Shown here piece after piece: positions 29,363-38,604 of a stretch of 38,604 bases of DNA; position 1 is the stretch's first letter; each line of letters starts with the position of its first letter. The notes under the pieces were generated by a model that was not told the origin of the DNA, ran no database searches, and was given only the letters and a program-made list of their open reading frames with translations. The DNA is from Mikrocytos mackini (lineage: Eukaryota > Endomyxa > Ascetosporea > Mikrocytida > Mikrocytiidae). Made by a program: the position numbers and the translations under genes. The stretch covers positions 1 to 38,604 of the forward strand of contig JASNJN010000168.1 of assembly GCA_030180075.1 (NCBI GenBank), read 5' to 3'.

Positions 29363-29848
29363 ACTCTAATTGGAGAAAAGGAACATACCAATACTCAAAG
29401 TTAAATAAGTAGAGTATCAAGTATAAAATCACAATGATAATAGTATAAAATACAAATTTTGAAACAATACATTATTTGAAACGTTTTTTTGAAGTGTTTA
29501 TAACAATAACTACTACAACTCATAAAATATTAGCATTTAACTTTGTTCATTGTGATTATATTCGGGATTCCCTAGTTATTCATCAGATCTCATAAGTTAT
29601 GATTATGAGTGTTAATTAGATCAAAAAATTTTGATAAAATAATACCTATTTCGAGTAATATTAGATAAATAATAAATATTACTTATATTAATGCCAATTT
29701 CCAATTAATAATGTTTCTTAACTTACAAATGTCTATTGTTATTTAAGAGATGTTTAATTTGGTGACACGAATAAATTTCTTTGAACGCTATTCTCTTTTG
29801 GTGGTTAACCCATCTGAATTTTATTATGTGGTTTTTTCTAACTTTATT
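29363..29848. other. Intergenic AT-rich spacer
   Basis: 486 bases between two genes that end towards each other. I see no gene, RNA or repeat. Confidence 0.55.
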
Positions 29849-32022
29849 TTATTCATATTTATCTCCTTCTTCTTCTTCTTCATCTGTATCTTCTGTATCG
29901 GTATCTTCTGTATCTGTATCTTCTTCATCTGTTTTACCTTCATATATATCGTATGCATACATATATCCGTTGTTATATAAGTACCATAGCACATTTAGTT
30001 CATCGTCTTTGTTTTCCCTTATGTTATCTCCAAATAGTTGTTCTAGTTGCTTACTTTTAATAATAATTTCAAAACATAGTTTGGTACAAAAATCGGGGAC
30101 TTTCTTAAGTTTTGAATAACTTTCCCAAAAATCTGGATTTGTTAATTCAGGTGAGAATTTTCGTAAACAAATACTTCCTTCTATATTTGTCGCCATTAAA
30201 AAGTGCACTATTCGCCTTATATCTAGTTTTGAATTCTGACATTTTCCTCCTTCTCGTTCGTCATCAAGTTTTACCATTTTTATATAACTTTGTAATTCCG
30301 AACCCTTTATAAGTTTTAATTTTTCATTGAGTTTTCTTTTCTTAGCGTCAGATACTTTATATTCATTCTCCTGTTTACCTTTTTTAAGTATTGTATTATT
30401 GTTGCCTTTTAATTCGTTTAATTTTTTAAGTTTTTTTTCATATCTCGTTTTGTAAAATTTATAATACCCTGCAATGTGGAAAAGTTCTTTGTTTAAATCA
30501 ATTCTCCACGAATTGTGTATTTCGAATTTCCTTTTGTCTTTTAACAATGAAGTAAGTGGTTGTCCAAATATCCTTACAAAGAAGAAAAGAATAGTGCATA
30601 TGATTATATCTTTTTCGGAGCTTTTACTAGTTCCAGGTTCGTTTTGTGTTCTATAAAGCGATTGTTTTAAACAATCTTTCCAAATTTTATCCAATGTCTT
30701 TACTTCCTCGATTGGAAGTGATGCTTCCAAATATGGCCGTATATTTTTATCATTTTTCATAAGACTGTCAGCCAACACTTGTAAGTTGTTGGGATTGTTT
30801 TCTTCGCAAAACAGCTCATAAAGATTTTTCTGTTTAAACTCTCCGTATGATACTAAGTTGTTGTTATTGAATTCTGTGAATGTTATTAACTCAGGAAAAC
30901 TACTTGCTGTTTCACCCATGTCAATTGGTAGTATAGAACAAAAGATAAATTGTATGTTTGGAGTAGACGCGTAATTGTTTTGAAATGTTCGTTCATGCAG
31001 AATTTTGCTGTAAACAAAAAAATAGAAAGCAGATTTGAATTTTGAGTCAAGAATACTACTTTCGTCATTTGTTGCTGGAGCATCGATTTCATCTATTATA
31101 ATGACGAGTGTTTTAATAACAGAAATATTTTCTTTATGATATTTTGCTGTTAGTTGTCCGCTTTCAATACGGTAGTGTGTTTCTTCTATAATATCATTGT
31201 ATAAGTTTCTAGCTTGCCTTCTGTATTTATCACATGTCTGGTTTGTTGTATTTTCCACGTCACTAAGAATTTCTCCATTTAAGCATAAAAATGATTTAAT
31301 ATTTTTTGACAATAACTGTTATTTGATGTAAAAGGGAGAATAGCATTAATAATTTTTTCGTTAAGGGAGTATATAAAATATGTTTCTAGACTATCTATAT
31401 GTATCCCTGCTATCAAAAATTCCATATATTCTTGCTTTAAATCTAACCGTAGTATTAATGTTTCAAAGTAAAGTTCTCGCACATTTTCTTCGGAAACAAC
31501 TTTGTCTTGATTTGCAATAGGCACTTTTTTATTCTCGTTTTTAAGTTGTTCAGGAAGCAAAAACAGTTGTTGGTATAAATCTTCATTTGGGTTTGTAAAG
31601 ACTTCCAGATCTACACATTTTGGTAGTTCTTGAATCAATTGTGTGAAAAACGTTTTCCCGGAACCAGAAGGAGAGCATAACGAAATGCTTCTCTTCTTTT
31701 CGCAAATGTGTTTTAGAAGTAGGTACGCTAATATGGAGTTGTCGATTAAGTACTCTTTGTGATCGTTGTAGATTTTTTTGAAACTGTAGAACTGTATTGA
31801 TTGTTCTGTGCCTTTGTATTCTGTTCGTAGAGAATTGTGATCGTTAGTTGGATACGTGACAATCTTCTTGTGTTCTTCGGAACAAGTATTGATCACATGA
31901 CTCAGTGAAGCCGGATAGGAAAATCGCGTGATGTCATCATCGAATTTATGTGGTACTTTGATATCTGGTAGTGGATTAGTATGTGGATCTGATAGGAGGT
32001 CTGCATGAGTGTCGTTTGTCAT
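29849..32022 (-). pseudogene. P-loop ATPase gene split by a one-base frameshift
   Basis: The ATG at 32022 opens a 247-codon frame; a second, overlapping frame continues to 29849, for about 720 residues in all. The first frame has a Walker A-like CSPSGSGKTFF (K123), with Ser where the family's first Gly would be. The second has a Walker B TLVIIIDEID (D74/E75 of that frame), followed about 50 residues later by NIQFIFCSILP, a sensor-like strand. Walker A and B in different frames of one strand show that this was one AAA/STAND-type ATPase. The C-terminal half is Lys-rich and helical, then ends in an acidic Thr-Asp-Glu repeat (29860-29935). The switch falls at a run of six A (minus strand, about 31303-31308). 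It may be a real mutation, a sequencing indel or slippage. ORC/Cdc6-like or Crinkler/RHS-like ATPases were considered; neither is established. Confidence 0.65.
29860..29935 (-). repeat. Short tandem repeat coding an acidic tail
   Basis: Repeated (plus strand) TCTTCTGTATCTG-type units encode the Asp/Glu/Thr-rich C-terminus of the ATPase. Such repeats are prone to length change. Confidence 0.7.
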
Positions 32023-32029
32023 TGCCGTA

Positions 32030-32053
32030 ATTTTTTAAAAATTAAAAAATTTT
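32030..32053 (-). promoter_or_regulatory. AAATTT-type block before the ATPase gene
   Basis: AATTTTTTAAAAATTAAAAA and following TTTT lie eight bases upstream of the ATG at 32022. It is similar in form and distance to the blocks before the Sec7 gene and the gene at 11167. Confidence 0.4.
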
Positions 32054-32991
32054 GTCTGAAGCGTTTGAATTATTTTTTTTATCGACAAAGACATATGAAC
32101 AAATATTTACATTGTGTTGTATTCCAAGCCTGAATTGAAATATGACTTGAATATCTATAAATTTGTTTTTGTATCAACAAATTTCGTTTGAAAAGTGTTT
32201 CCTCTTTAGTATTTATTTTAGAACGAACTTTTCAAAAACTAAATGCTAAAACGTCAAAATATTTTTTATTTTAAAATTACCATGTGTAATTTAAAATATC
32301 GCGCGCGACATATGTTGTTTCTCAGCGAATTTAAACCAGTGTATTTTTATCATTAACATTTAATTAAAATCAATGTGTAAATATCAATTGTTTTTAATGT
32401 ATGATCTTATATATTTATGGGAGAGTGAATTATGATTAGATTTATTTTAAAAATATTATTATCCTTTTTAATTAACTCCATTTTTATTTAATGACCTATT
32501 TTATTCCAATATTAATTTAAATTATTTATTGTCTTCACATTGATTATTGTTTAAAAAATTGTATTAAAAATAAAATATTATTATGTGATTAATTTCGTTA
32601 ATCTCAAAGTAAAATTTAATATTCAAGATTATTTTTTTGAAAGTTTGTGCTCATTGGATGATTTTTAAAAATTAGTTATCTAATAATGCCACATTAAAAA
32701 TTTTGGTGATTATTGAAATGTGTTTAGTTTCACATTAAAAATTGGTGATTTATCTTAAAAATTATTAAACAAAATTTTAACTTTAAATTTTTACACGTAT
32801 ATCTGTTTGTTCGTGATTTTGATTTAAATTAAATTTTGATTTTTTAAAATTTTCATCATATTTATTTTACTGTCCTAAAACAACCAGAAATTTAAACAAT
32901 TCCAACTAAATATTAAATTAATTATATTGATAACATATTAGAAACTATAAACCATATTTCATAAATCAAAATTATATTTCAAAATTCTAAA
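32054..32991. other. AT-rich non-coding DNA upstream of the hAT transposase
   Basis: About 940 bases with no gene. I looked here for the left end of the hAT transposon. CAGTGTATTTTTATC at about 32338 has the right look, but I found no matching right end or 8-bp duplication. Confidence 0.5.
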
Positions 32992-34866
32992 ATGACAAAC
33001 AAAGAAACCATTACATCCAAAATAAAGAACGACTATTCCCAAGAAATAGACGGGATCGTCTACTGCACATGTTGTATACCCAAAAAGCGGGTCAAAATAT
33101 ACAACAATAACAACTATTCGAACTTAGTAACTCATTTTAAGAACATACATAAAAACGAATTTAGAATTATACAACAAAACATTACTACACTAAATAATTG
33201 CTTATCTTTAGACGAATTCGATACAAATTATTCAAATCAACTTTTAATGCATGTTTCAAATGCTATAATATTAGACAATCTTCCATTTGGTATTTTCGAA
33301 AAGCCAGGTACAAAAAACTTTTTATTCTTCATAAACAAAAACATTAAAATTCCTTCATACAAAAACATTAAAGAATTTATAAATGAAAAGTACAATCACT
33401 TTATAACATGGCTTAAAACACAATTTATTAATGCTTCTTATATTTCAATAGCACTAGATATATGGAATTTAAACAATAAATCAATATTAGGTATCAACAT
33501 AAAAATAACTTACGAAAATTCAGAATCCATTATTATATTACTTGATTTCGAAGAAATACTTGACCATTATTCATCAACAATCAACATAAAACTACAAGAA
33601 GTTATCCTTAAATTTGATATACCAACCAATAAAATAACTAGTTACTGTAGCGACAATGCAGCAAATATGCTAAAATCATTAAAATTATTCTCTCAATTTG
33701 AAATAGAAAGCGAAAACTTTAATATTATAAATGATGAATTTAATTTAGAACAACACATAAACGAAATAACACTTCAAAATTTTGAAAGAAAATTTTTTGG
33801 TTGTGCAGCACACAAAGTAAATCTCATCATTTATTATATGATCAAAGATATTATATTATTAAAAGAATGTTATGATAATATAATTTCGATTATTAAATTA
33901 ATTAAAAACTGCGATATTCCTAATTACAAACGAATTAAATTACCGTCTTTTATTCGTTGGAATTCGGTTTATGAAATGCTCGAAAGTTTCTATTCCCAAA
34001 GAACCATTATTATTGACTACCTATATTCACTGGATGACGACGAAATAACTCTCTTAGTACCTACTCCTTCTAATTTAAAAGTTCTTAAATACGCCCTTCC
34101 TATACTCAACAAGTTAAAAATTCTCATTAAACTCACCGAAGACGACAACACTTTCATCGGAGATTTCCTAATTGAATTGTTCACATTCTTTGAAGTTATA
34201 GAAGAAAAGGCTTCATCTTTGTCTAACAGTGATACTTCTTCTCATACAATAAAATCAATGCTGGAAATCGTTACTGACAAAATAGAACAATACTTTAAGC
34301 CCATAACCACTCACATGAAGAATTTCCACATTGTCTCTAAATTCCTGTCTATTCATAATACAAAAACGATAGCTACTTTAGATACTACTATAAAAGATAT
34401 CTTAGAAGAGTATATTGATGATAATGTGGTTACTGAGGTTCCCGATATGCAGTCAGAACAAGAAGATGTTCAGGATTCTTATATGGAGTCGCCGCAGGTC
34501 GATACGTCATTGTATGGTGAAGATGACATGAGTTCTGAGTTTGATACCTTTAATGAGTCCTTGTCGCAGCCTGCGAAGCGTGTTAGAATCGGGGGTAGCT
34601 TTCAAAATGAATTGGAAGATTTTTTAAGTATAAAAGTTTATTATGACAACACGACCATTTTCTGGAAATCCCAACAATTAAGACTTCCACGTCTTTTTAA
34701 AATCTATATAAAAGTGAAAAGTATAGTGTTTGGCAATTGTGCAATCGAAAGAGTTTTTTCCCGCGCCAAGTTGCTGTCAAATTGGCACAGAACGAATATT
34801 AAACTGGATACATTGAAAAAACGGTTGGTTTTACGAGAATATATGAAGTATTATACCAAACAATGA
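32992..34866 (+). CDS. hAT-family transposase, intact
   Basis: 624 residues with no stop or shift. An N-terminal BED-type zinc finger is visible: C25/C28 and H48/H53 (YCTCC...VTHFKNIH). The RNase H-like catalytic core shows the first Asp in ISIALDIWNL (D156), the second in YCSDNAANML (D221), and the CxxH of the hAT insertion domain in FGCAAHKVNL (C271/H274). The C-terminal dimerisation/catalytic block has LPRLFKIYIKV and NCAIERVFSRAK with the catalytic Glu E586. hAT transposases cut and paste elements with short inverted repeats and make 8-bp duplications. They often drive MITEs in trans, as may be the case for those in this window. The element's own ends were not located. Confidence 0.93.
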   Translation: MTNKETITSKIKNDYSQEIDGIVYCTCCIPKKRVKIYNNNNYSNLVTHFKNIHKNEFRIIQQNITTLNNCLSLDEFDTNYSNQLLMHVSNAIILDNLPFGIFEKPGTKNFLFFINKNIKIPSYKNIKEFINEKYNHFITWLKTQFINASYISIALDIWNLNNKSILGINIKITYENSESIIILLDFEEILDHYSSTINIKLQEVILKFDIPTNKITSYCSDNAANMLKSLKLFSQFEIESENFNIINDEFNLEQHINEITLQNFERKFFGCAAHKVNLIIYYMIKDIILLKECYDNIISIIKLIKNCDIPNYKRIKLPSFIRWNSVYEMLESFYSQRTIIIDYLYSLDDDEITLLVPTPSNLKVLKYALPILNKLKILIKLTEDDNTFIGDFLIELFTFFEVIEEKASSLSNSDTSSHTIKSMLEIVTDKIEQYFKPITTHMKNFHIVSKFLSIHNTKTIATLDTTIKDILEEYIDDNVVTEVPDMQSEQEDVQDSYMESPQVDTSLYGEDDMSSEFDTFNESLSQPAKRVRIGGSFQNELEDFLSIKVYYDNTTIFWKSQQLRLPRLFKIYIKVKSIVFGNCAIERVFSRAKLLSNWHRTNIKLDTLKKRLVLREYMKYYTKQ

Positions 34867-36978
34867 CTTTAAATCCTTTAATTAATTAATTTATTATTTA
34901 TCATATTGTTTTCTTAAATACTTAAGTACTTATGTAATTTGTTAACTTTGAAGCATTTCTATACATAATAAATAAAACATAATATTTTGTTTTAAATTAA
35001 AATACCTCTTATACACGTTTTAAAGTTTAATTAAACATGTTTTAAACACAAAAATGGGACTAAGATTAGAGCAGTTAAGACTAGAAATGGGCTAATTTAT
35101 CAGAGTTTACTGTATAGGGAGTATTTTCACGAAAGCGATACTTTCATATAAATAGTTAAACCGAATTATTAAATCATTAATTAATAGACTCGTAGTTTTG
35201 AATTCTATCCACTGTAGTTTTACAAACCCAAAAATATATTCGTTGTCATTCATTTCCCCATGTACTAAGTTGTCATTATGTTCTTACACCACGATCAATG
35301 TCTATTCTTAAATTTCCAAATATTAACCCTTTCGCGACCAAGTTGTACTATATAATACGTGATGTTATAACTTTTTAACATAATACCACCAAAATTTAAC
35401 AATCGGAAATATGTGACGATAAGTGTGATCAAAATTTTGGTGAAATTGTACATAAAAATCTATTATAATTTAATGAAATTTTTGGTTGTTTTATATGCGT
35501 GCATGTTTCTAAATCGGTCCTCGAGAATTTTTGGAAGGTTTTTGAAAATATAACATATCATGAATATATTACTTATTTCGTCCCAGACCTTTTCCGGCAT
35601 TAAATCTATTATGCTAATTTTATGACTGTTAATTTTTATTTCTATAAAGTGAATTAAAAATAATTTCCGAGTTAAACAAAATTTGTCAAAATTTTCACTC
35701 GATATTATCTTGAAACAAACGCACACATATATAAATATCCATAAAATTTAGAAATTTCCTTGTAATCCCTAAAAATCAAACATATGTACATATTTGATCA
35801 TTCTTATAAATTTCCCATGACCCTAGTAATTATTGTCATAAGAGTTTGGAATAACCGTCGATTTAATATTTAAGATTTCAAACATAATATTACATTGATA
35901 ATGGATAGTCAAAAATGATCTTATGTTCGGTAAACTCGAAATAGTAGATCAAAATACTGAACTACTGATATCATGGATTAGTGTTTGCCATTTATCGGAT
36001 TATGGGCAAATACCTACATTCTGGCGCAATGATGATGAAGATTTATCAATTTTTTTGGCTTTATATACAAGCTGTATATCCATATAGGTTCATTTTCGAA
36101 TTATTTCTCCAATCAAAACTTTCAATTAAAAATAATACATTTTGAGAAAGTGATTAATCTGCCTCGCCTCGAGACTTAATTGAAAAATTCCGCTGGTTTA
36201 AAAATCTAAACATTTTTGTTTTAAAATTGTGATAACTTGGTGGCTAATTTATTAAGTGCAAATGATAGAATGTAACATAACATTCTGTTTTCCCAAACTG
36301 CAATTTATCGCAGATTTGTGCGGCTGTCCATTATATGGCCATCTATTATAACCAGAATTACTTAAATATACCCATTTCACAAAACATCGAAATTTATTTA
36401 AATTTCAGATGATATAAGTTCTAGGATTTTCAAAATATACAGCAAAAACCACTTGAGAACATTCGTTATTTCTAGATGTTTTATGACCAATTTCTCAGGA
36501 TTACAGAACCACTGACTTTTATTCAAATCAACAGCAAATTGTTATGTTTAAGAAGTAATTTATTATTCAATGCCAATAAAACACATTATAATATTTATTG
36601 AATCTTATTACTAGGGGGACCATAAAGCTTAAAATTATTTTTACTTATATTTAGATATACAGCCAAATAACGTTATTTTTAGTATTCAAATGTGTTTTAG
36701 AGCGTTCCTGAACGAGATATAAAAGCTTAAAAAGACGTTATTGCTTATTTTGTATACAAAATGAGTTTTGGTCAAAATTTTGGTGACTAATAAACAGGAA
36801 ATTTCAATGATTATACCCTTTTAACATGTGTAACTTTCTAAGATAACCAAGTCTACATTCTACTGATATAGTACACCACATGCCATCTCCAAACGACTTC
36901 ATATCTACAATATTAATAAAAATTATAAAACAGCAAGTAAAATATAAATGAAACCAAATTATTCAACAAAGTCCAAGG
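34867..36978. other. Non-coding AT-rich DNA with isolated element ends
   Basis: No gene that I trust; an 87-codon minus-strand frame at 35463-35726 has no recognisable features. A TACAGTAAACTCTG-type end (reverse strand) lies at 35060-35112 with TA after it. TTAA followed by CCCTTTCGCGACC at 35323-35339 resembles a piggyBac-type end, but no partner was found. Confidence 0.4.
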
Positions 36979-37224
36979 ATATGTGTCGTTTTGTTTCAAG
37001 ACGGGTCCTTTTTTAAATTTGAAAATCCGTCTTAAACTGACGATCAACCCATCATGTTTATATTATTTTTTTTCCGTTTTCATTTATATCATAAATATAT
37101 ACATTTGAATTTGTATGTATTGAATTTCGTTTGTTAAAAACGTTTATAAACATATTCTTTCATTCCAACAACACGGATATTATTATCATGAAAAGGACTC
37201 ATCTTGAAACAAAACGACACATAT
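36979..37224. mobile_element. Inverted-repeat MITE with TA flanks, about 246 bp
   Basis: The ends ATATGTGTCGTTTTGTTTCA (36979) and its complement (ending 37224) match over about 30 bases with two or three differences. Reading the repeat as TGTGTCG... gives a TA on each side, the mariner-type target duplication. The interior is AT-rich with no gene. Confidence 0.7.
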
Positions 37225-37243
37225 ATTAGGTTACAAATGTAGT

Positions 37244-37344
37244 TGCCTCAAAAAGTGTGTAATTGCCTCAAAATCTTGTATTGGCCTCATTTTAGAAGTT
37301 CTGCCTCAAAATCTTGGGTGTGCCTCATTTGTGCTGTGGCCTCA
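37244..37344 (+). repeat. Array of (T/G)GCCTCA motifs at about 19-bp spacing
   Basis: Copies start at 37244, 37264, 37283, 37302, 37321 and 37338, so the steps are 20, 19, 19, 19 and 17. The 7-bp motif is conserved, while the spacers vary apart from a tendency to AAAA after it. The complementary motif occurs in inverted orientation at 37776-37821. It looks like subterminal transposase-binding sites of a foldback or hAT-like element. Confidence 0.75.
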
Positions 37345-37775
37345 AAAAAAAAATTTTAATGGACTACAAGGGTTGAAATTATGAAAATAATACTTGTTGG
37401 AATGCAGTAGAGTTTAAATCGGTATGTCTTTAAATATTTACTTGTTCTATAAGTCCGGTTAATCTATAAAACCTCATTATTTTTGGGTGATGAACCGATT
37501 TTTTCAAGATGGTGAAATAGGACTTCTAATTTGTTTTAAACATTGTATTCAGCAATCTGAGCGATATTTGTTTGAGAAACTTGTCTATGAAAACTCCGAT
37601 TTTGATATTTATTCTTCGTTACATTTAAAAAACGAATTTCAGAAAATGTTCATTAAACAACAAATAAATTTATTTTAAATTACTTTGGAAATGTTNATNN
37701 TAGAGGGGGTTGACTGTAGATAATATACAAAATAGATACAATTTCTAAGGCGTAGTGGATATTTTTTCATTCGTA
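37345..37775. other. AT-rich sequence between the two motif arrays
   Basis: This contains a 63-codon frame at 37487-37678 that I do not trust, ambiguous bases at 37696 and 37699-37700, and a TTGACTGTA pogo-like end at about 37710-37718. Confidence 0.4.
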
Positions 37776-37838
37776 TGAGGCAAACACACATCTTTGAGCC
37801 AATTTACACGCTTTTGAGGCAGGTTCAATTATGGCTCA
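37776..37838 (-). repeat. Inverted array of TGAGGCA motifs
   Basis: TGAGGCA or TGAGCCA at 37776, 37795 and 37815 (steps 19 and 20), followed by an inverted-type TGGCTCA at 37832. This mirrors the array at 37244-37344. Confidence 0.65.
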
Positions 37839-38313
37839 AAATAAACCACTCTACAAAATCATAAAAAAAAATTTTAAATTTTAAAATTAATAAAATTTTT
37901 ATCAAAAATTAGCTATATTTTCATTAATTTGGCGAAAATAGCAATATTTTAAGATAATTTTCATTTGCAATCAAAATTTTGGTTAATATCACTTGTTGGG
38001 TAATTTTATCACATCATTGATATTTTATCGATTGTATGATTATAACCAGGGATGACTGTATATAACATATACAATGTGATTTAATTGGGTTATACGGTTT
38101 ATTATAGTATATCAAAATATTTTACGTGTTTTCATATATGGAAACAACGTAGTACGGCATAAAATCGTTTTTAAATTCGACAATTTAAGAGTTTAAATTT
38201 TGGGAAATTAATAATTATTTAACAATCATTTTACACATAGCCTATGAAAACACTATATAACATGTAGAGCGAATCAAATTAAAAATATAACGTTATTTTA
38301 AAAAATCAATACC
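37839..38313. other. AT-rich non-coding DNA
   Basis: No gene or repeat that I can support apart from a GATGACTGTATA pogo-like end near 38047. Confidence 0.5.
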
Positions 38314-38321
38314 TTTAAACA

Positions 38322-38573
38322 TATGAGGCACTTAGAATCAAAAGAGCGCAAAGTGACATTTTCAAAATGGAAAATATTAGGCCTCATTAATGAAATATAT
38401 TGACCCTAATACTTTTGTTTGAAGTTGGAGGCAATTGATTTTTGTTAGCCATAAATATAATTAATAAAATAAATTACCTATCTAATATTTAAAGACGGAG
38501 TATTTTACACTTTTCAATCTATATTTTCACTTTTTAGAAATCACTCTGAGCTCTTTTGATTCTAANTGCCTCA
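38322..38573. mobile_element. hAT-type MITE, 252 bp, TGAGGCA ends
   Basis: The terminal inverted repeats begin TGAGGCACTTAGAATCAAAA and match over about 24 bases (one ambiguous base at 38566). The left copy has two extra bases, TA. The perfect 8-bp flank TTTAAACA is at 38314-38321 and 38574-38581. An internal GGCCTCA and a GGAGGCA repeat the terminal motif. Confidence 0.85.
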
Positions 38574-38604
38574 TTTAAACAATATTATAAAACCGAAGAA
38601 TGGG

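Noticed and set aside
29781-30119. 112-codon Ser-rich plus-strand frame
   Set aside because: Antisense shadow of the acidic repeat at the C-terminus of the ATPase gene.
29849-32022. Assignment of the split ATPase to ORC1/Cdc6 or to Crinkler/RHS ATPases
   Set aside because: Walker motifs alone do not decide; no winged-helix or family-specific motif could be recognised.
32338-35112. Possible hAT ends CAGTGTATTT (32338) and CAGTAAACTC (reverse, 35112) around the transposase
   Set aside because: Only CAGT is shared and the 8-bp flanks do not match, so they are not accepted as the ends of the element.
35323-35345. TTAACCCTTTCGCGACC as a piggyBac terminus
   Set aside because: One-sided match only; no opposite end with GGG and TTAA was found.
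37244-37344. CRISPR-like array
   Set aside because: The repeated unit is only 7 bp with 10-13 bp spacers and occurs inverted nearby; this is not a CRISPR arrangement, and the genome appears eukaryotic.

Overview
The window looks like part of a microsporidian genome of the large, transposon-rich kind (a Hamiltosporidium-, Edhazardia- or Nosema-like genome is my inference; the species is not determined). The DNA is strongly AT-rich. The host genes are intronless, small to medium in size and separated by short gaps. Several encode secreted or membrane proteins with no family I recognise. Three starts carry an AAATTT-type motif, which is known from microsporidian promoters. Host genes occupy 6.3-11.2 kb, 17.2-24.2 kb and 28.9-32.0 kb; mobile DNA fills most of the rest.

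Layout. 1-956 is a perfect giant inverted repeat that runs to the window edge. 1.0-6.2 kb is transposon debris: hAT-type MITEs (2818-3045, 3667-4126, 4539-4718) and the 3' end of a non-LTR retrotransposon with a restriction-like endonuclease, itself interrupted by a MITE. 6286-11167 holds five host genes: a 7TM-RGS protein, a secreted coiled-coil protein, a coiled-coil protein, and two minus-strand genes that overlap by one base. 11.3-14.0 kb is a nest of hAT MITEs up to three levels deep, whose target sites can be read from an uninterrupted copy at 3667-4126. 14.0-16.5 kb is a decayed Ty3/gypsy pol. 17.2-24.2 kb holds two secreted proteins and a 1678-residue Sec7-type ARF exchange factor with an apparent PH-like domain and a FYVE-like zinc finger.

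24342-28875 is a near-complete Ty3/gypsy element with almost identical LTRs. It sits in a compact divergent intergenic region, exactly at the start codon of a tail-anchored protein gene (28877-29362). The 5-bp target duplication contains the ATG, so the open reading frame survives, but the original upstream region is now 4.5 kb away. 29849-32022 is a P-loop ATPase gene split by a one-base frameshift at an A6 run. 32992-34866 is an intact hAT transposase, a possible source for some of the MITEs. The last 3.7 kb is non-coding and contains a TA-flanked MITE, inverted arrays of a 7-bp TGAGGCA motif at about 19-bp spacing, and a hAT MITE whose ends start with the same motif.

The most notable items are the self-nested hAT MITE stack with its readable empty sites, the retrotransposon landing on a start codon, the Sec7-PH-FYVE-like protein, the 7TM-RGS receptor-like protein, and the 19-bp periodic TGAGGCA arrays. 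No rRNA, tRNA or CRISPR array was recognised.
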